Origin: Topomyia yanbarensis
Taxonomy: Eukaryota; Arthropoda; Insecta; Diptera; Culicidae
Reading direction: 5' to 3'
Assembly: GCF_030247195.1 (NCBI RefSeq)
Contig: NC_080672.1
Span: 26,481,906-26,545,905, forward strand
DNA length: 64,000 nucleotides
Shown here: positions 24,389 to 36,136 of the stretch, piece after piece
Layout of the letters: the number at the start of each line of letters is the position of its first letter
Numbering within the stretch: position 1 is the stretch's first letter
Program-made: the position numbers and the translations under genes
Notes under the pieces: generated by a model
Told to the model about the DNA's origin: nothing
The model's input: only the letters and a program-made list of their open reading frames with translations
Databases searched by the model: none

Positions 24389-24720
24389 TCGAGTAGATCG
24401 GAACGAAGCAGGGAACTAAACAGCTCAGGGAAACGAACATTGATAAAGAGAGAAATCTACCACTGCGAAATTCGCAGTACGATAGACTCCCGAGAGGAAT
24501 TCCGAAGCCAGGAAACTCAGTCGGAGTAGAGTATTTTCACAGCCCAGTAGATCTCGATAAAGCTGGGCGCTAAATGGCTCAAGAAAGCGGGTATCTGTGT
24601 TGGGAGAAATTCTTCCTTCGGAAAGATCTCAGTCGGAGAATGGTGAGTTCACCGCCAGAGACTATCCGAGTAGATCGTTATAAGGCTGGGACCTGAATGA
24701 CTCACGGAAACAAAAACTAA
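24389..24720. repeat. Three degenerate tandem units, about 125-155 bp
   Basis: Units begin near 24389, 24545 and 24668 with AGTAGATC followed by a GCTGGG.. block, a 'GCTCA.GAAA' block and spacer. Divergence is high and no function is evident. Confidence 0.5.
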
Positions 24721-26630
24721 ATGGAATGAAGGAATCAGCAGTTTAACAGTTCACTAAGACGAGAGTTAAATGGCGGTAGATGGAGGTGAAAAGCCAGAGA
24801 AGAGTCGATAGTTAAATTGCTCAAAGGTCGAACCATTTCATGGATCAAGTAAGGCTTCAAGATAGCTGCGACAAACTCGTGAGCAAAAGAAAGAGATGCA
24901 ACGAGATCACAACGAGCCCCCCACAAAGTAATACCTTCATGTAGTTCTGTGAGGAGGAAGTGAGAAAAAAGAGTAAGGAGTGTTTCTAGTAATTAGCATA
25001 GTATAGCATAAGAGATCGCCCGTGATTGCTACTCCGTTATTGACCAGAACCAATTAAGATTGCAGAATGTTCATTGGAACAACATACTTCGGAATAGCAT
25101 GATGAGCCACATTGTACAATCCACATTAATTCCTGCATACTGATCAATACCAATGCTGGCCACGTTTGAATGCAGATCTTCTGGGGAGGGAAGGAATGTT
25201 AGTCCAATACATGTCACTGCTAGAAACCGGGGAATCCTCTGTATCTCTACATGTATCACGGAAAGGGAAGAGTTGTTAGTAAGTGTGCCAATAGCGTTAT
25301 CATATAATAATAGCTCTGGGCAGACGGCTGCTGAAAATTTGGCAAATTTATCATTTGACGTATTAATACGATTGGTCAACTAAACCACTTGAGCTCCGGA
25401 TAGCCGACTACAGACAGTGCTTATTAAAGGCTTTAAATTTTAACAGTTCTACATTGATGCTGTATAGCAGCATTAACAATGCAAACGGGCTGTCAATCGC
25501 TACATAGTAGTAGCTGAAGATGTACAGCTGATAGAAGGCTACGTTACTACGCTAACAGGTTACGTTAGTCGGATCTTCGAAGTTGTCGAGCTCCGCCTGC
25601 AAAGTGTTCGCCAAATACCCAGATTCAAAAACAGACTAAATATTGGCACAAGCTTCACCATGTCAACTGGAACAGGCAACTATCAATAGCTAGTTAACAA
25701 TGAATACACGAATCACTTCCGAATCTTCACAGACATCGAAATGGACGCCAGGAGAGAAGATTCCGGTCAGGCCTCTCAAAGTGTTCGGTATTATCAGCAA
25801 CTGTTCTCACCATCTCCCACAAGCCAGTACATCTAACAGGTTTTCCCTTCTACGACGCAAGGCTTCCGAAGCCGTGCTGGGTCCCGGTCATTACGGCATC
25901 AAGTACATCGCCAAGGCAGATCCACTTGCTGCACTTGGTCGGACTACTAATGATTAGTGGACTGTTACTATAGAACGAAACAAAAACTGCCTAATGGAAA
26001 CAATCGCCAACAACAGCACATCGGACACAGAATCTATACGCTGATCTTCCGTTTCCATCAGCTACAGATTCAGCAGATTTGGCACTATCACCAAAAAGCA
26101 ACTCAGTGGCAAACTCGATGAGGACACCCGCAACATTCGTCGCTAATGGACAGTGGTACGATTAAAAATTTGTCAAACAAGAATGTGTAAATGTGTGCAA
26201 GTTCAATTCTCACTTTGCCGGGAGACATGCTGGTAGACTTGAGCGATTCGTAGTAATTGTGCCTAAGCTCGACTCCTGCCATCAGAAGACAAAAGATTAG
26301 TCCGTAAGATTTTAAGCCTGTTTCGAATGGCCCTGCCACTTCTAGTTTCTGTATATTTCACATGCTTGTTCTCACTTGAGTAGTATGGCTCTAAATTTTC
26401 ATAACTTTCCCTACTCAGTAATCTCTAGCTATTTGAATGTCGTTAAAAATAAAAAATACAGCATAAAGAAAAAATGCACTCCAGCTATCTTTTAAGCGAA
26501 GGCGAATTGCCAGGCCTTTCATTTGACTCTTTTCATCTAGTTTTGTACAGCCAGTATCCAATTTTCTCATCGCAAACGCCAGATTGCTTTGAACTGCATC
26601 TCGTTGATAACTGTCTTTCATATCTTTTTA
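24720..26630. other. Unassigned stretch with weak coding-like fragments
   Basis: No recognised domain. A plus frame near 25850-25957 (GPGHYGIKYIAKADP) looks protein-like but is short and unplaced. The remainder has scattered stops in all frames. Confidence 0.25.
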
Positions 26631-26995
26631 GGTTCCGCTTAACGTAGGCCTAATATTTTTCTGTTGTTCGCTGTTGTTTTTGGAAGGGGTCATGTCCTTG
26701 GGTACCATCCGGACGTTGTTCGCAGCATACCACTTCTTGGCCTTTTTTTCATAATGGCAAGTTACCCAATCCGGCCAAAACAGAACGGCATAATAGAGGA
26801 GTAAAAACAACAGACATTTTACCAGGCACTCTAGCACATACATTGATGCATGGATGTGGATGACATTCCCAGCTTGCTTGCGGACATCTCGAACAGAGAG
26901 GTTGGGGTTTCGCCTGAAATAGCCGGTCACCATTTCCGGCGTTTTTGCGGCCTCCGACTTTCGAGTTCTCCCCGATCCAGTCTGCCTAGTTATTG
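26630..26995 (-). pseudogene. ITmD37E-type transposase with a large internal deletion
   Basis: The minus strand first reads TGSGRTRKSEA then FRRNPNLSVRDVRKQAG, the second DNA-binding helix region. It then passes almost directly to CLVKCLLFLL, VLFWPDWVTCHYEKKAKKWY and AANNVRMVPKDMTP. The latter block holds the second catalytic Asp of the D,D37E triad (FWPD) and the sequence just after it. The section between, including the first catalytic Asp, is missing, and the frame ends before the final Glu region. This is an internally deleted, dead copy, distinct from the relic at 1410-1905, which keeps only the N-terminus. Confidence 0.82.
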
Positions 26996-27480
26996 ATCAA
27001 CTTTTCCGAACACCTGATCCTTTGCTTCCCTTACTTCGATGTCATTTACACGACTGATGAGTAAAGGTCAAAATCAAACAGTAGGTACGATACCACACAT
27101 ATACATCTTCAAAATGAGGGGTGCGCAGTTTTTTTTTAATACACGATGAAGAAAAATGAGTCAAGTTGAAGCTGATCAAGTTTTGATCGTAACATTCTTT
27201 ATTTACCGGATACAAAGCCCAAAACTCAGATTCTGGCCTTTCAAATTCGCTTGGAAAAATACCGAAAAATCTATTAATCGTAAGTGACCATGATATTAGG
27301 TGAGATTTTTGACGGTAGGTCGTGGGATAATTATCCAAGAACCAGACTGAACTTACGCTTTCTATAGGAACTCAAATATTCCCACAATCCAGTGAAATGT
27401 ATAATTTCTGTGAAATACTCTCTGAGAGCATGCTCGCAACAAAACCTAATATGAGTTACCGCGTATTTATCATCATCACC
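26996..27480. other. Unassigned stretch
   Basis: No coding similarity recognised; AT-rich. Confidence 0.25.
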
Positions 27481-28452
27481 ATCATCGTGTCCGAAAAATA
27501 CGGATACTTCGAAGTCGATGGCATTTTGCAGGTTGTCTACTAGGAATAACGTTAGCTGATCTTTCTTCCGGCATTCGCGCTACATATCCAGCAGCTCACT
27601 GTACTCTGTCCTGTTTTATCAGCTTTCCGATGCCAGCATGTTTGTATACTTGGTACAGTTTGTGGTTCATGCGTATACGCTTTTCTCCATTTTATACTCT
27701 GCTGCCTAGTATGGACCGCAGAATTCTTCCCTCAAATTGTACACCGAGCACTCGGTAGTCAACACTCAACGAAGAGCAACATGAATCATTACCGATTTAT
27801 TTAGAGTAAGTTCGGTAGGAGTCTGTAAGTTGCGGAACTTTAACTGATTACATAATCCTTACAAAGTTCCTATTCTCAGCCGGTACATGCCTTTTTACCT
27901 CGTGACTAACATCGTTTTCACATGTCACTAGTGTTTCAAAATATATGAATTCGTCGACAACCTCGTATCGTACCCTATGGATTTCCATCTCGGAACCATT
28001 ATCGTTTAGACTGCTCTGCTCATTACTAACTACCATGTACTTTGTATAATCAAAGTTTACAGTCATACTGATTCTCGTAGCCAAAATGCCTCTCCCATTG
28101 CTCTGCGATCAACGCCAATGATGTCGATGTCGTCTGCGAAGCTAACAAACATGACAGCTCTCGGGATGGCGGTTCCGTTCTTTTGCATGTAGAACAATAA
28201 ATAGGATAGTGCACCGCCCTACTTCAACCCATCTAACATCACAAACGAGTAGGGGATTCCTCCGGTTTCATTTGACCCACCCAGCGTCTCGAAACCAGCT
28301 CTGGTATTCGCCGACAAAGGATTCAACTGATGAGCGCAGTATGTGCTAAACAGATTTCGAGAGAGTACCTTGTAGGCGACACTGAGAATTGTTATGTCTC
28401 GGTAGTATAACACTCGATTTTGTGGCCCTCCTTGAAGGTAGGGCATATGGGG
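27480..28452 (-). pseudogene. RTE-clade LINE reverse transcriptase, C-terminal half, decayed
   Basis: Minus-strand pieces in order: PQNRVLYYRDITILSVAYKV (the 'NYR.ISLL...YK' region of RT), ANTRAGFE (the 'QAGF' block), FADDIDIIGVDRRAMGEAF at about 28140-28081 with the F-A-D-D catalytic motif intact, NFDYTKYMV, then YEVVDEFIYFETLVT and NDVSHEVKRH (the V-x-x-F-x-Y-L-G-x-x region, with Gly to Glu), and finally a RILRSI / RMNHKLYQVY / GYVARMPEER tail ending near 27480. This order is that of RTE/BovB-like reverse transcriptases, which copy element RNA into the genome. Stops and frame changes occur between pieces. Its 5' side is interrupted at 28454 by a hAT-like element. Confidence 0.88.
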
Positions 28453-28453
28453 T

Positions 28454-29064
28454 AGTGTTACCACAAGTGTAGATTTATTTGTAAAAGTACAGATTTTTCG
28501 ATTTATATTGGTACAGATGCTGGACGGTACAGATTACAGAGTTTTGTAAAAAGTACAAAAGTACAGATTTTCGGAGCCAAAATTGTAAAACGTTATTTTG
28601 AAACTTTTTTTTTATTAATTCGTTTATTTGACATGGCTCATAGCGGTAGCTTAACGGAGCCGTGGATCTTCTTTTTTGAAACTTTTGTTTGGCGGACAGT
28701 TAAGTAATAATGAAAAAGTGTGTACAGGATATGCAAAAGAGCTCAGTGCATCAGGTTAGTTAACATAAACGAAAAAATACAAGAAAAGAGTGTACTTTAG
28801 GCAGATGGAATTGACGCAGAAGATGAACATCAATCAAAGTATTGGCATAGAATTCTTTGATTATTAATGGAGAAAGAATAAAACTAGTTTGGAAAGGATA
28901 ATGTATCTATAAAACTGCCAAATTATCGAAACATTAGTATACAACTAGTTAAACGAATGTATTAACTGTTTTGTTGGTGCAGATTTTGGTACAGATTTTC
29001 GCAAAAAATAGTTAGGATGGAAAAGAGTTTTCACTTCAGGTGAAGAATAAAATGTGGTAACACT
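28454..29064. mobile_element. 611-bp non-autonomous element with AGTGTTACCACA TIRs
   Basis: It starts AGTGTTACCACA (28454) and ends with the exact inverse TGTGGTAACACT (29053-29064). The interior repeats GTACAGATTTT words near both ends. No transposase is present. It lies inside the RTE relic and is itself interrupted by a LINE tail at 28609-28673. The termini suggest hAT, but an 8-bp target duplication is not visible. Confidence 0.7.
28596..28686 (-). mobile_element. 5'-truncated LINE 3' tail with 13-bp target duplication
   Basis: Between two copies of TTTTGAAACTTTT (28596-28608 and 28674-28686) lies 65 bp. On the minus strand it reads as the 3' end of a LINE: ATCCACGGCTCCGTTAAGC, then TGAGCCATGTCAAATAAACG and an A-rich tail. 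It is the same 3' UTR family as the one following the ORF1 element at 40205-40285. Target-primed insertion with extreme 5' truncation explains it. Confidence 0.82.
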
Positions 29065-29285
29065 GGTCCAGACACTTGTCTGGATCTAAGCACCGAGTCT
29101 GGGCCTGTTTCAGGGGCGGATCTGGCAAGGCAAAAAGGGGATGGGTACTGGTCGGGATCCGAGAGCTGGTCCTGATCCAGACTGAACTAGCTCGGATCCA
29201 TGAACTGATCCGGATCCGCAGTCTGTCCCAGACTCAAGGTTTGGGTCTGGGCCTAGATCACAACCAGTACAAAGCATAATGTGAT
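29065..29285. repeat. GGATCC/CTGATCC-rich degenerate repeat block
   Basis: A GC-richer 220-bp patch is full of GGATCY and CTGATCC words separated by CAGTCTGG-like spacers. It resembles a decayed short tandem repeat. The open frame across it is a by-product. Confidence 0.45.
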
Positions 29286-30170
29286 TTTAAACCAACTGTT
29301 CTCCTAAGGGAGGAATATTGCATATTCTTTACAATGTAAGTATCCCGAATCAGGAATCAGAATATATTGGTTGAAATGGTACGTTCCCCATTTGTAGTTG
29401 GGGATTGTCGCCTTGCCATGTGTTCTCATCACTTCCCTCATCGGAAGCTGGGACGAGAAATGCGGATAGAAAATAAAAACTAGTGTCAAATTGATCCAGC
29501 TCTGAAACGTCACTTTGAACCAAGCTGATCCAGAATGAGAGCGTATGTGAGCAGAGTTGGAAACAAAGAATGAAAAATGGAAAAGAAAACATCTATCCAC
29601 ATGTCCCGTCCCAGATCGGAAGGAAAGGAGAATAGGAAGAGTGGGAAAAAACAGCACAAATTAAAGGTAAGTTAAACTTACAAATCTGCGAGAAAGCCTA
29701 AAGCTCTTTGCCGCATTGGATAAGGAATTTCAGTATGTCTCTGAGTTTCACTCGTCCAAACACGGTGTCATCTATGTAGGGACAGACAAATACTCGAAAT
29801 CGCAATTGCGCTACATCTGACCAATTTCATATTAGATAGTATGAGGTGCCCTAATCGGATACACAAAGATCACATGAAAATGACTCAGCGCGCTGAATAG
29901 TTAGCATGTGATAATTAAGTTTGCAGTGGCGTAGGGTATGACGTTTCTGTATTGAGAGATGAGAATGTAGTACTTTGGAATGAGAGTCTGTATTTCTATG
30001 ACCTCATTCGAACTACCATTCAAAACTGCTGACTATCATTTGCCAGTTTGGAAGCTATGTGTTATACCAGATACGACGAAAAACTCACTATTAGGCATTC
30101 AAATGACCCTAGTCGCTTTTGCATACTACCAAAGCATCAGCCCCATGATCATAAAACTAACGCCGAATAA
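29286..30170. other. Unassigned stretch
   Basis: No recognised domain or repeat family. Confidence 0.25.
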
Positions 30171-30174
30171 GTCG

Positions 30175-30830
30175 AGTTCACAGCGTGTGGTACGTCACGA
30201 CCAACGAGCACCGACGGCAACACTATACACCGCGTCTTTGCGGCGAAGCAAATTGCCAAAACCGATTAAACAAAAATCGTCTTGTTTGGGTCAGATGGCA
30301 TAATTACGACCTGAAGAAAGCTAGGAGAGCGCATGAAGGCAAAATGCTTGCAACCTACCGAGAAGCATGGAGGAGGTATACTTTTTACATAAAGGTCTCT
30401 AGAAGTCATGGATCTTAATTTAAGTTTTTCTCTAGGACGAGTGATGGTATGGAGCTCAATGTCTTGGAACGGCGCCAGTGCCTGAAAGGCGAAAATTTCG
30501 CGGAACTTTTTCTTTCACCAAGACCCTAAGCATTCAGCAAAAGCAATATCACAGTAGCTCAAAAATAAGAAAGTTAAGGTCTTGGATTGGATTGGAGCTA
30601 CGAGAACAAAACTCCACAAACTTGAGGGAGTTAAAAATCGAACCATCCGTCTTACAAAAACTTGTAGAGTCCATGCCGGATTGATGCCAAGCCGCAATCC
30701 TGGCGAAAGGAGGTCACACGAAATATTGAACATGAGAATAGTTGAGGGTGTGTTTAATATTTTCACAACCGATGGCAGTTCAATTGGGTTCATAGCGCAT
30801 TGGGTAAGCCTCTTCTGCGGGAGATAATCA
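30175..30830 (+). pseudogene. Probable LINE ORF2 fragments
   Basis: A plus frame at 30185-30418 contains WHNYDLKKARRAHEG then ATYREAWRRYTFYIK. This resembles the W-x-x-x-L-x-x-x-R...Y-x-x-A-x-x-x-Y-x-x-x-I linker between endonuclease and RT in insect LINEs. A second frame (30582-30700) has TRTKLHKLEGVKNRTIRL, resembling the 'L..LE.VQNRALR' block after RT. Neither is decisive. A TATACACC.CGTCT word is repeated at 30224 and 30852. Confidence 0.35.
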
Positions 30831-31235
30831 ACGAGCACTGACGCGTGAAATTATACACCACGTCTCTGCGCTGCGGCGAGAGCGAGCGATATGCGGGAAG
30901 AAACGCACAAAGCAAAATGGCAACACTCTGCACGGCACAGTCGTCAGCGTGTGCGCTTTGCTTGGTTGATAGGACAGTGTCACACTCAGATAAAACATTG
31001 AATGAGTTGCTGCAATCGGTTGGTGGAGAAGTTATCAGGTTTCGTTTCTTTTTAACATTTGACACACGGTCACTAGGTAAACCAGGATCATTCAAGGTTT
31101 ACGACGGGATCCAACGAAAAGCTCAAAACGGACTCGCGACTTTTAAAAAAATTTCATTAAAGTACAATAGATTAGAGACAAGAGGTTTTATGTTTATGCA
31201 CTTTTTCTGGAGCCAAATTAAAAATACGCTTTTAA

Positions 31236-31411
31236 CCCTAAAATGGTTTTGTGGGGTACATTCGTACCCCAGAGCTATTTGCAATCCCTGTTATTCTGTT
31301 ACGGTTTCTTTCAACTGCAAGCAATATTTAAAGTGCTACCTATTTTTTCACTTAACAGTCTCCATTTAAAGTTTATCTGTGGCACAAATGTACCCCACAA
31401 AACCGTTTACG
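31236..31411. mobile_element. piggyBac-like MITE
   Basis: It is flanked on the left by TTAA (31232-31235) and starts CCCTAAAATGGTTTTGTGG. The right side is the inverse (CCACAAAACCGTTTACG) followed by TTAG, a mutated TTAA. The outer 17-20 bp and the next GGGTACATTYGT block are inverted copies. There is no transposase. TTAA target and CCC termini indicate piggyBac-type mobilisation. Confidence 0.72.
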
Positions 31412-31654
31412 TTAGTGTTTTGTCACATTGATTATATCTTTTTATAAGCCAAATATCGATATACAGTAAGCGAGAAACTTGTGTAAAATTGTATAAGCTT
31501 CAACATTGCTGAACAATAGAATTTGTTATTTGATATAACAAAGCTACTTTAGTAAAGTAACTAGAAAATGCGCTGGGATCGTTCTCGTAATTTTAGCTTT
31601 TGCGGATGAAATAGACAAAAAACATTCGTGAATATAATTTGTATATAAGTGTTT

Positions 31655-31900
31655 ATGTACATTCGTTCTGTGACTCTCAGATCGATTGGTTGTTCTTTTC
31701 AGTCCGTGCAGCGTAACAATAAAAAGAATTGTGCTAATCCGCTGCCAAGGTTATCTTGCGCCTTCTCCGCCTAATCGAGGTTTTAGTATTTTTCCCTTCT
31801 TTTGTGTTTGAGCGGGTTTACCGGCAAGTGAGCAATGAAGTAGTGTTTTTTTTTCTAGTAAACCCTCAGGATAACGTTACATTCACAAGTGAAGTACTGA
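31655..31900 (+). mobile_element. LINE 5'-region repeat, copy 1
   Basis: It contains TTCTGTGACTCTC, GCAGCGTAAC, then GCTAATCCGCTGCCAAGG and CTTCTCCGCCT blocks. The same series is at 45080-45295. It precedes a LOA/I-like RNase H relic (32105-32330), so it is probably the 5' UTR of that element, with the middle deleted. Confidence 0.6.
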
Positions 31901-32104
31901 TACAATAGTGAACTTCTCATTCTTACCTACAAAACTAGGCTACGCTGGGCAATAGGCCCGTGCAAAAATGACTTGCCTTGATAGTGGTTGATGGATGTCG
32001 AAACAAAATTGGCTTCCCGATTCGAGGTTCATCCATGTTCAGCAATTTGACGTGACGTGACTTTCTTTTGGACTTTTGTTTGAATTTATTGAAGATTTCT
32101 CGAT

Positions 32105-33440
32105 AGCCTCAGCTCAATAGAAGCTCTCCGTTTAGTGAAACCTAGACAGCACATTCCCTATTTTCTGGGGAAAATACGGGAGCTCTTGCGTACTTTGTCT
32201 GTAAGATCGTACAAGATTATCTTAGTTTGGGTTCCCTCGCATTGCTCCATCCCAGGTAATGAAGAAGCGGACTCTTCAGTTAAGGCGGGCGCTTTAGAAG
32301 GTGACATATTTGAAATACCGAATGTTTAACGAAATAGGGTTTATCTACTTGAATATAAGATATGATTACCAAATATTGTCACGCTTATAATAATTAAAAT
32401 AGTTCTGTGTAGTAAGTCCCGTCCTACAATCCAAATGTCGATGGGTTGGGTTTGGCAATCCGGTTCATAATCAGCATTCGTTTTTTTATCCCCAAACCCT
32501 GCTAGTATTTTGTTATGATGTGCCTATTAGCTGTTCCTAGTTTTTGATCTTCTTTACCGACGAATCAGAGTTAGTAGTATGTCGTGTTCCGGATTCATAT
32601 ACAAGTTATGGATATCGCATATAATCTGAGATTGTTTCGCATATCCAATCGTAAATACATTTTCTAGAATCGCTTTAACACGCTTTAATTATCGCGCTTA
32701 ACATGTATATTTTGGTGAGAGATAGTCAATTTCAATAGATATGTAAGTATATGGCCTCCAGTTTGGTACGCATATGCCGATTTTCTGCATTTTGTGCGAC
32801 TTTTTAGTGGGATATAAACACGTATCATTCAGTTGCAACTTGGATATACCATCAAAAAGGCTGGTTGGGGCTTGTGGCAACGGTTATCACGATATCGAAC
32901 ATATTGTCTGGGCATGCGGTGAGTACTGTTCTGCCAGATCTCAACTACAGATTCCCTTCGTACCCGAAGAAAATCACCCAATATCCCGGTTCGAGATGTA
33001 CTGGCAAACCGCGATCTCCTCTATAAGTCCCTCGTATACACCTTCATAAAAACCATCAATATTCAATATTTATTTTTCTTGTCATTCTCAGAAGTGCTTT
33101 CTCATGCCTGTACCGTACACCAACAATGGTTTGATGCGACTCCAAGACGACACAAAATGTCTCTGGTGAATGACCCAACCAACATGAGACCCACAGCACA
33201 ACATCACACGCGCAACGCGGTGTGCTGCCGATCCGCATCTGAGCCGTACTACGAAATCGTCTGGAGGACCCCTGCCGCCACGAGGAAGACCACATGATGC
33301 ATCCTGATGAAGACTGTCCGAGTCTGTAATCCTTGCCGTTGATTCCCGATGCCGGAAACTGAAAGTTAATATCCTTCTCCTCCTGTTAGCTTTGTCCACC
33401 CTCTTTCCTTTGTCTCTGACACACAGATGTTTCCCCACTA
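32105..33440 (+). pseudogene. LOA/I-like LINE: RNase H and C-terminal Zn-knuckle relic
   Basis: A plus frame reads DSLSSIEALRLVKP, then YFLGKIRELLRTLSVRSYKI and ILVWVPSHCSIPGNEEADSS. This is RNase H with the D-S, P-S-H and G-N-E-x-A-D blocks retained. After a gap, 32860-33045 encodes GACGNGYHDIEHIVWACGEY, the C-terminal C-x-C..H..H..C-like knuckle of LOA/I-type ORF2. About 390 bp of 3' flank follows (to 33440), probably the element's 3' end. The RT and endonuclease are missing, and frame breaks lie between pieces. The relic at 47710-47860 belongs to the same family. Confidence 0.8.
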
Positions 33441-33477
33441 GTTCATGTTTCCTAATATATTAGCCACGAATCAATAT

Positions 33478-33905
33478 CCGTGCTCGTGAAAAATTTCATA
33501 AGAAAATCATAAAATGTTATTCATGTATACGTGAACTGATTCATGATTTCTAGCTAATTAGTCACAACTCATGCTCATGAATAGTTCATGATTCCTAGCA
33601 TAATAGTCACGACTTACCATTCGACCTGATGCAATAGTTCACAAAATCGAAAAATATTATTCATCTATACATGAACTGATTCATGATTCCTTGCGACTTA
33701 CCGTTCGTGATAGCCAAGATACCTAACAAAAACTAAACATTTTTGCGCGAACTAGTTCTTTTGTAAACACACATAGTTACATAAATACGAGGTTAATTAT
33801 CCATAATTTCAGGAACTTGGTCACGATTTTCGTAAATCAGTTCAGTTGACGGAATCGTGGTTTTTTGTTTATAAATTTATGAACGAATTTTTTTTACATG
33901 TACGG
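33478..33905. repeat. Dispersed element with internal TTCATGATTCCT repeats
   Basis: It holds several GAACTGATTCATGATT units (near 33533, 33664) and a right half, AACTTGGTCACGATTTTCG then AATTTATGAACGAATTTTTTTT, that is nearly identical to 58290-58366. This is the larger, internally duplicated member of that family. Confidence 0.6.
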
Positions 33906-34101
33906 ATAACCCTGCGCTATTAGGAAAGCTTGTTTTCAACTTTCCGGGTAGATCTTTCCGGAGAAATGTTTTTTTTTCGGGTGCAATTCTCCGATCAACA
34001 TGGGGAACGTGCCATTCGAGCCAGTCGCTACTGATTCCCGGTGCTCTACTTATCGCACTCAGTACGGCCAGTACAATCCACTGTATGTTTGCAGGGATCA
34101 T
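33877..34101 (-). CDS. Small open frame with hydrophobic N-terminus, doubtful
   Basis: From an ATG at 34099-34101, 74 codons begin MIPANIQWIVLAVLSAISRA, which could be a signal peptide. A mixed hydrophilic region (DWLEWHVPHVDRRIAPEKK) follows. The 3' end runs into the dispersed element at 33905. No domain, no cysteine pattern and no neighbouring exon supports it. It could be a degraded exon or chance. Confidence 0.22.
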   Translation of the reverse strand: MIPANIQWIVLAVLSAISRAPGISSDWLEWHVPHVDRRIAPEKKTFLRKDLPGKLKTSFPNSAGLSVHVKKIRS

Positions 34102-36136
34102 TTTGATTTTAGAATACGAAAAGAGTCGTTTGAATTAAAAATAGTTTGATAATAGTTATAATTATTATCACTATTGTCTATAACAATTGCCGAAAAAAGT
34201 ATAACAAAACAAATATACGTTTTCGAATAGATGTGCATGAGTAAAGGTGATCTATGATTGTTCAATTGAACAGAATTAAGAAAACACCTGTCAAAGTTTA
34301 ATGTATGCGCTAATGTGCTTTTATTGGTTGTCTACTGTTGAACGAGTGTAAATTTTATTTTATTGTTAGCACCTCCCAGTTGTCGACGAGACACGTGAAA
34401 CCAACTGCTAGAGGAAGAATTCTCCAGTTCGCGTTTAAACGTCGTAGAAGGAACAAGTATTTTGCAGTCGGTGACCCACTTCTTAGTTTCAAGAGCAGTA
34501 ACCAACAAAAAGTGCCTTCAAAACTACTCCCGCCATGAGTCGTGTTAAGAAGCAGCACTCTCACTGGGAAGGGAGCGGCGAGCTGCAAGTTAAAAATCAG
34601 GGCGTGTGGTCACCCTACATATCCTAAACTAGAGGCATAACTATGTCGATAATTTTGGAATCTTCAATTCAGTCAGTAGCGCTGGTGACGATATCACAGG
34701 AACCTTTAAATAGATCGTTAATTTTGACACAACTCAAAACTAAATCTGTCGCAGTACAAATAAATAATTCAATTCGTAATTGAAACGAAAAGTTACAAAT
34801 TAAACGAATCTCGTTATATCGCGTTACCTGAAATCATCATCTCTATACAATTAGAATATTAATATTGCTCCGCATAACGAGCGAAAAAGGAGCCAACTTG
34901 TGACAGTGAAAAGACAAACTCGGTGTCAGATTCAGTTCTTAGCAAAGTATCACCTTTGTTTCCACTTCATACACACACACCACACCGCACAGGAACTTTT
35001 GGCATGTCAAACTGCCATTCTCATAAGCAAAGCAGGTTCTGGTTGGTATGGACTTTTGTCGGAATAAACATTCGGTGGCTAGGAGTTGGATCTTTCTTGT
35101 TTCTTCTTACAACCGTCCTTTGAAGCGAAACGGTACTGTTGGGAAAATAGGCAACGACCGGATGTTTGATTCAGATTCGCTCCAGTTCACGGTGACCGTA
35201 AATCCTAAACAGTGAACCAACCACAATTTTGAACGGTGTGTCCATACACGAAAAGGTTGGATGATTCCAGTAGCTTCGGACGACGTTATTTCGAGACGGG
35301 TGGGCTATTTAAATCACACCATTTAGAACTCAAATGGTCCATGGCTAACTGCGCGACCACCCGCAACAGGTCGGGGTATAGTATGGCTGATTCACATGGT
35401 TGCTACGTAAATAAGGCAAAACAATATTATATCACTATGGAATTATCACTGACGCGGCGTAAAAACGTTATAATCACTGTGCACCCTGCGGGAACACGTT
35501 TTTGGTCTTTTTACCGTTTTCGACAAGTGGAAAAAGAACTGCTCAGGTTGTCACACGATTAACGATAACTATCAGTACGTTTAACAATGGCTCAGGTTAA
35601 AAACACGATCTGGGGACGTGTTTAGAGAAACGAAAATTGGACGTGGAAAAGGTGGGAAAGTAAACTGAAAATCCGGGCATTTATTTTGATGTCATGCTTG
35701 GATTAGGAGTATTACCGCTCTTATGACGTTTTATTGTGCGATTATTATATTTTGGTCGGGCTTGATTGCAGAGAAAAATGTTTCTGGTAAAACGAAATCA
35801 TCCGGTCGTGACTAAGGAGTTTTTTTAGCTCAAAGGGGGTAAAAAGGGATTGGGTTATTAAACTAAATTAAATGAAGAAAAATCGTCTTTTCTTTTGTTT
35901 GCATCGCTAGAGCTTAAATAAGTACAAAAACAATTTTTAATTGATTTTGTAAGAAAAATTGTAAATGACTTTAAATTTGCAATTTCATTATTATTCTGTG
36001 AATGTAGCAATCCTAATTTTAACCAAAATTATGTTCGTTGCTACGCTACGTCACGTAAATGCTGTTTTCCATCCACATAGCAACAAAACTGTGTGGGCTA
36101 GAGATTAAGAAAAATTCCGAGGAAGCAAATACTTAC
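34102..36136. other. Intron-like stretch
   Basis: No supported coding sequence. It is probably the intron downstream of the LDLa exon on the minus strand. Confidence 0.35.

Noticed and set aside
33088..33438. 116-codon minus-strand frame
   Set aside because: Lies antisense over the probable 3' end of the LOA/I-like LINE; no domain.
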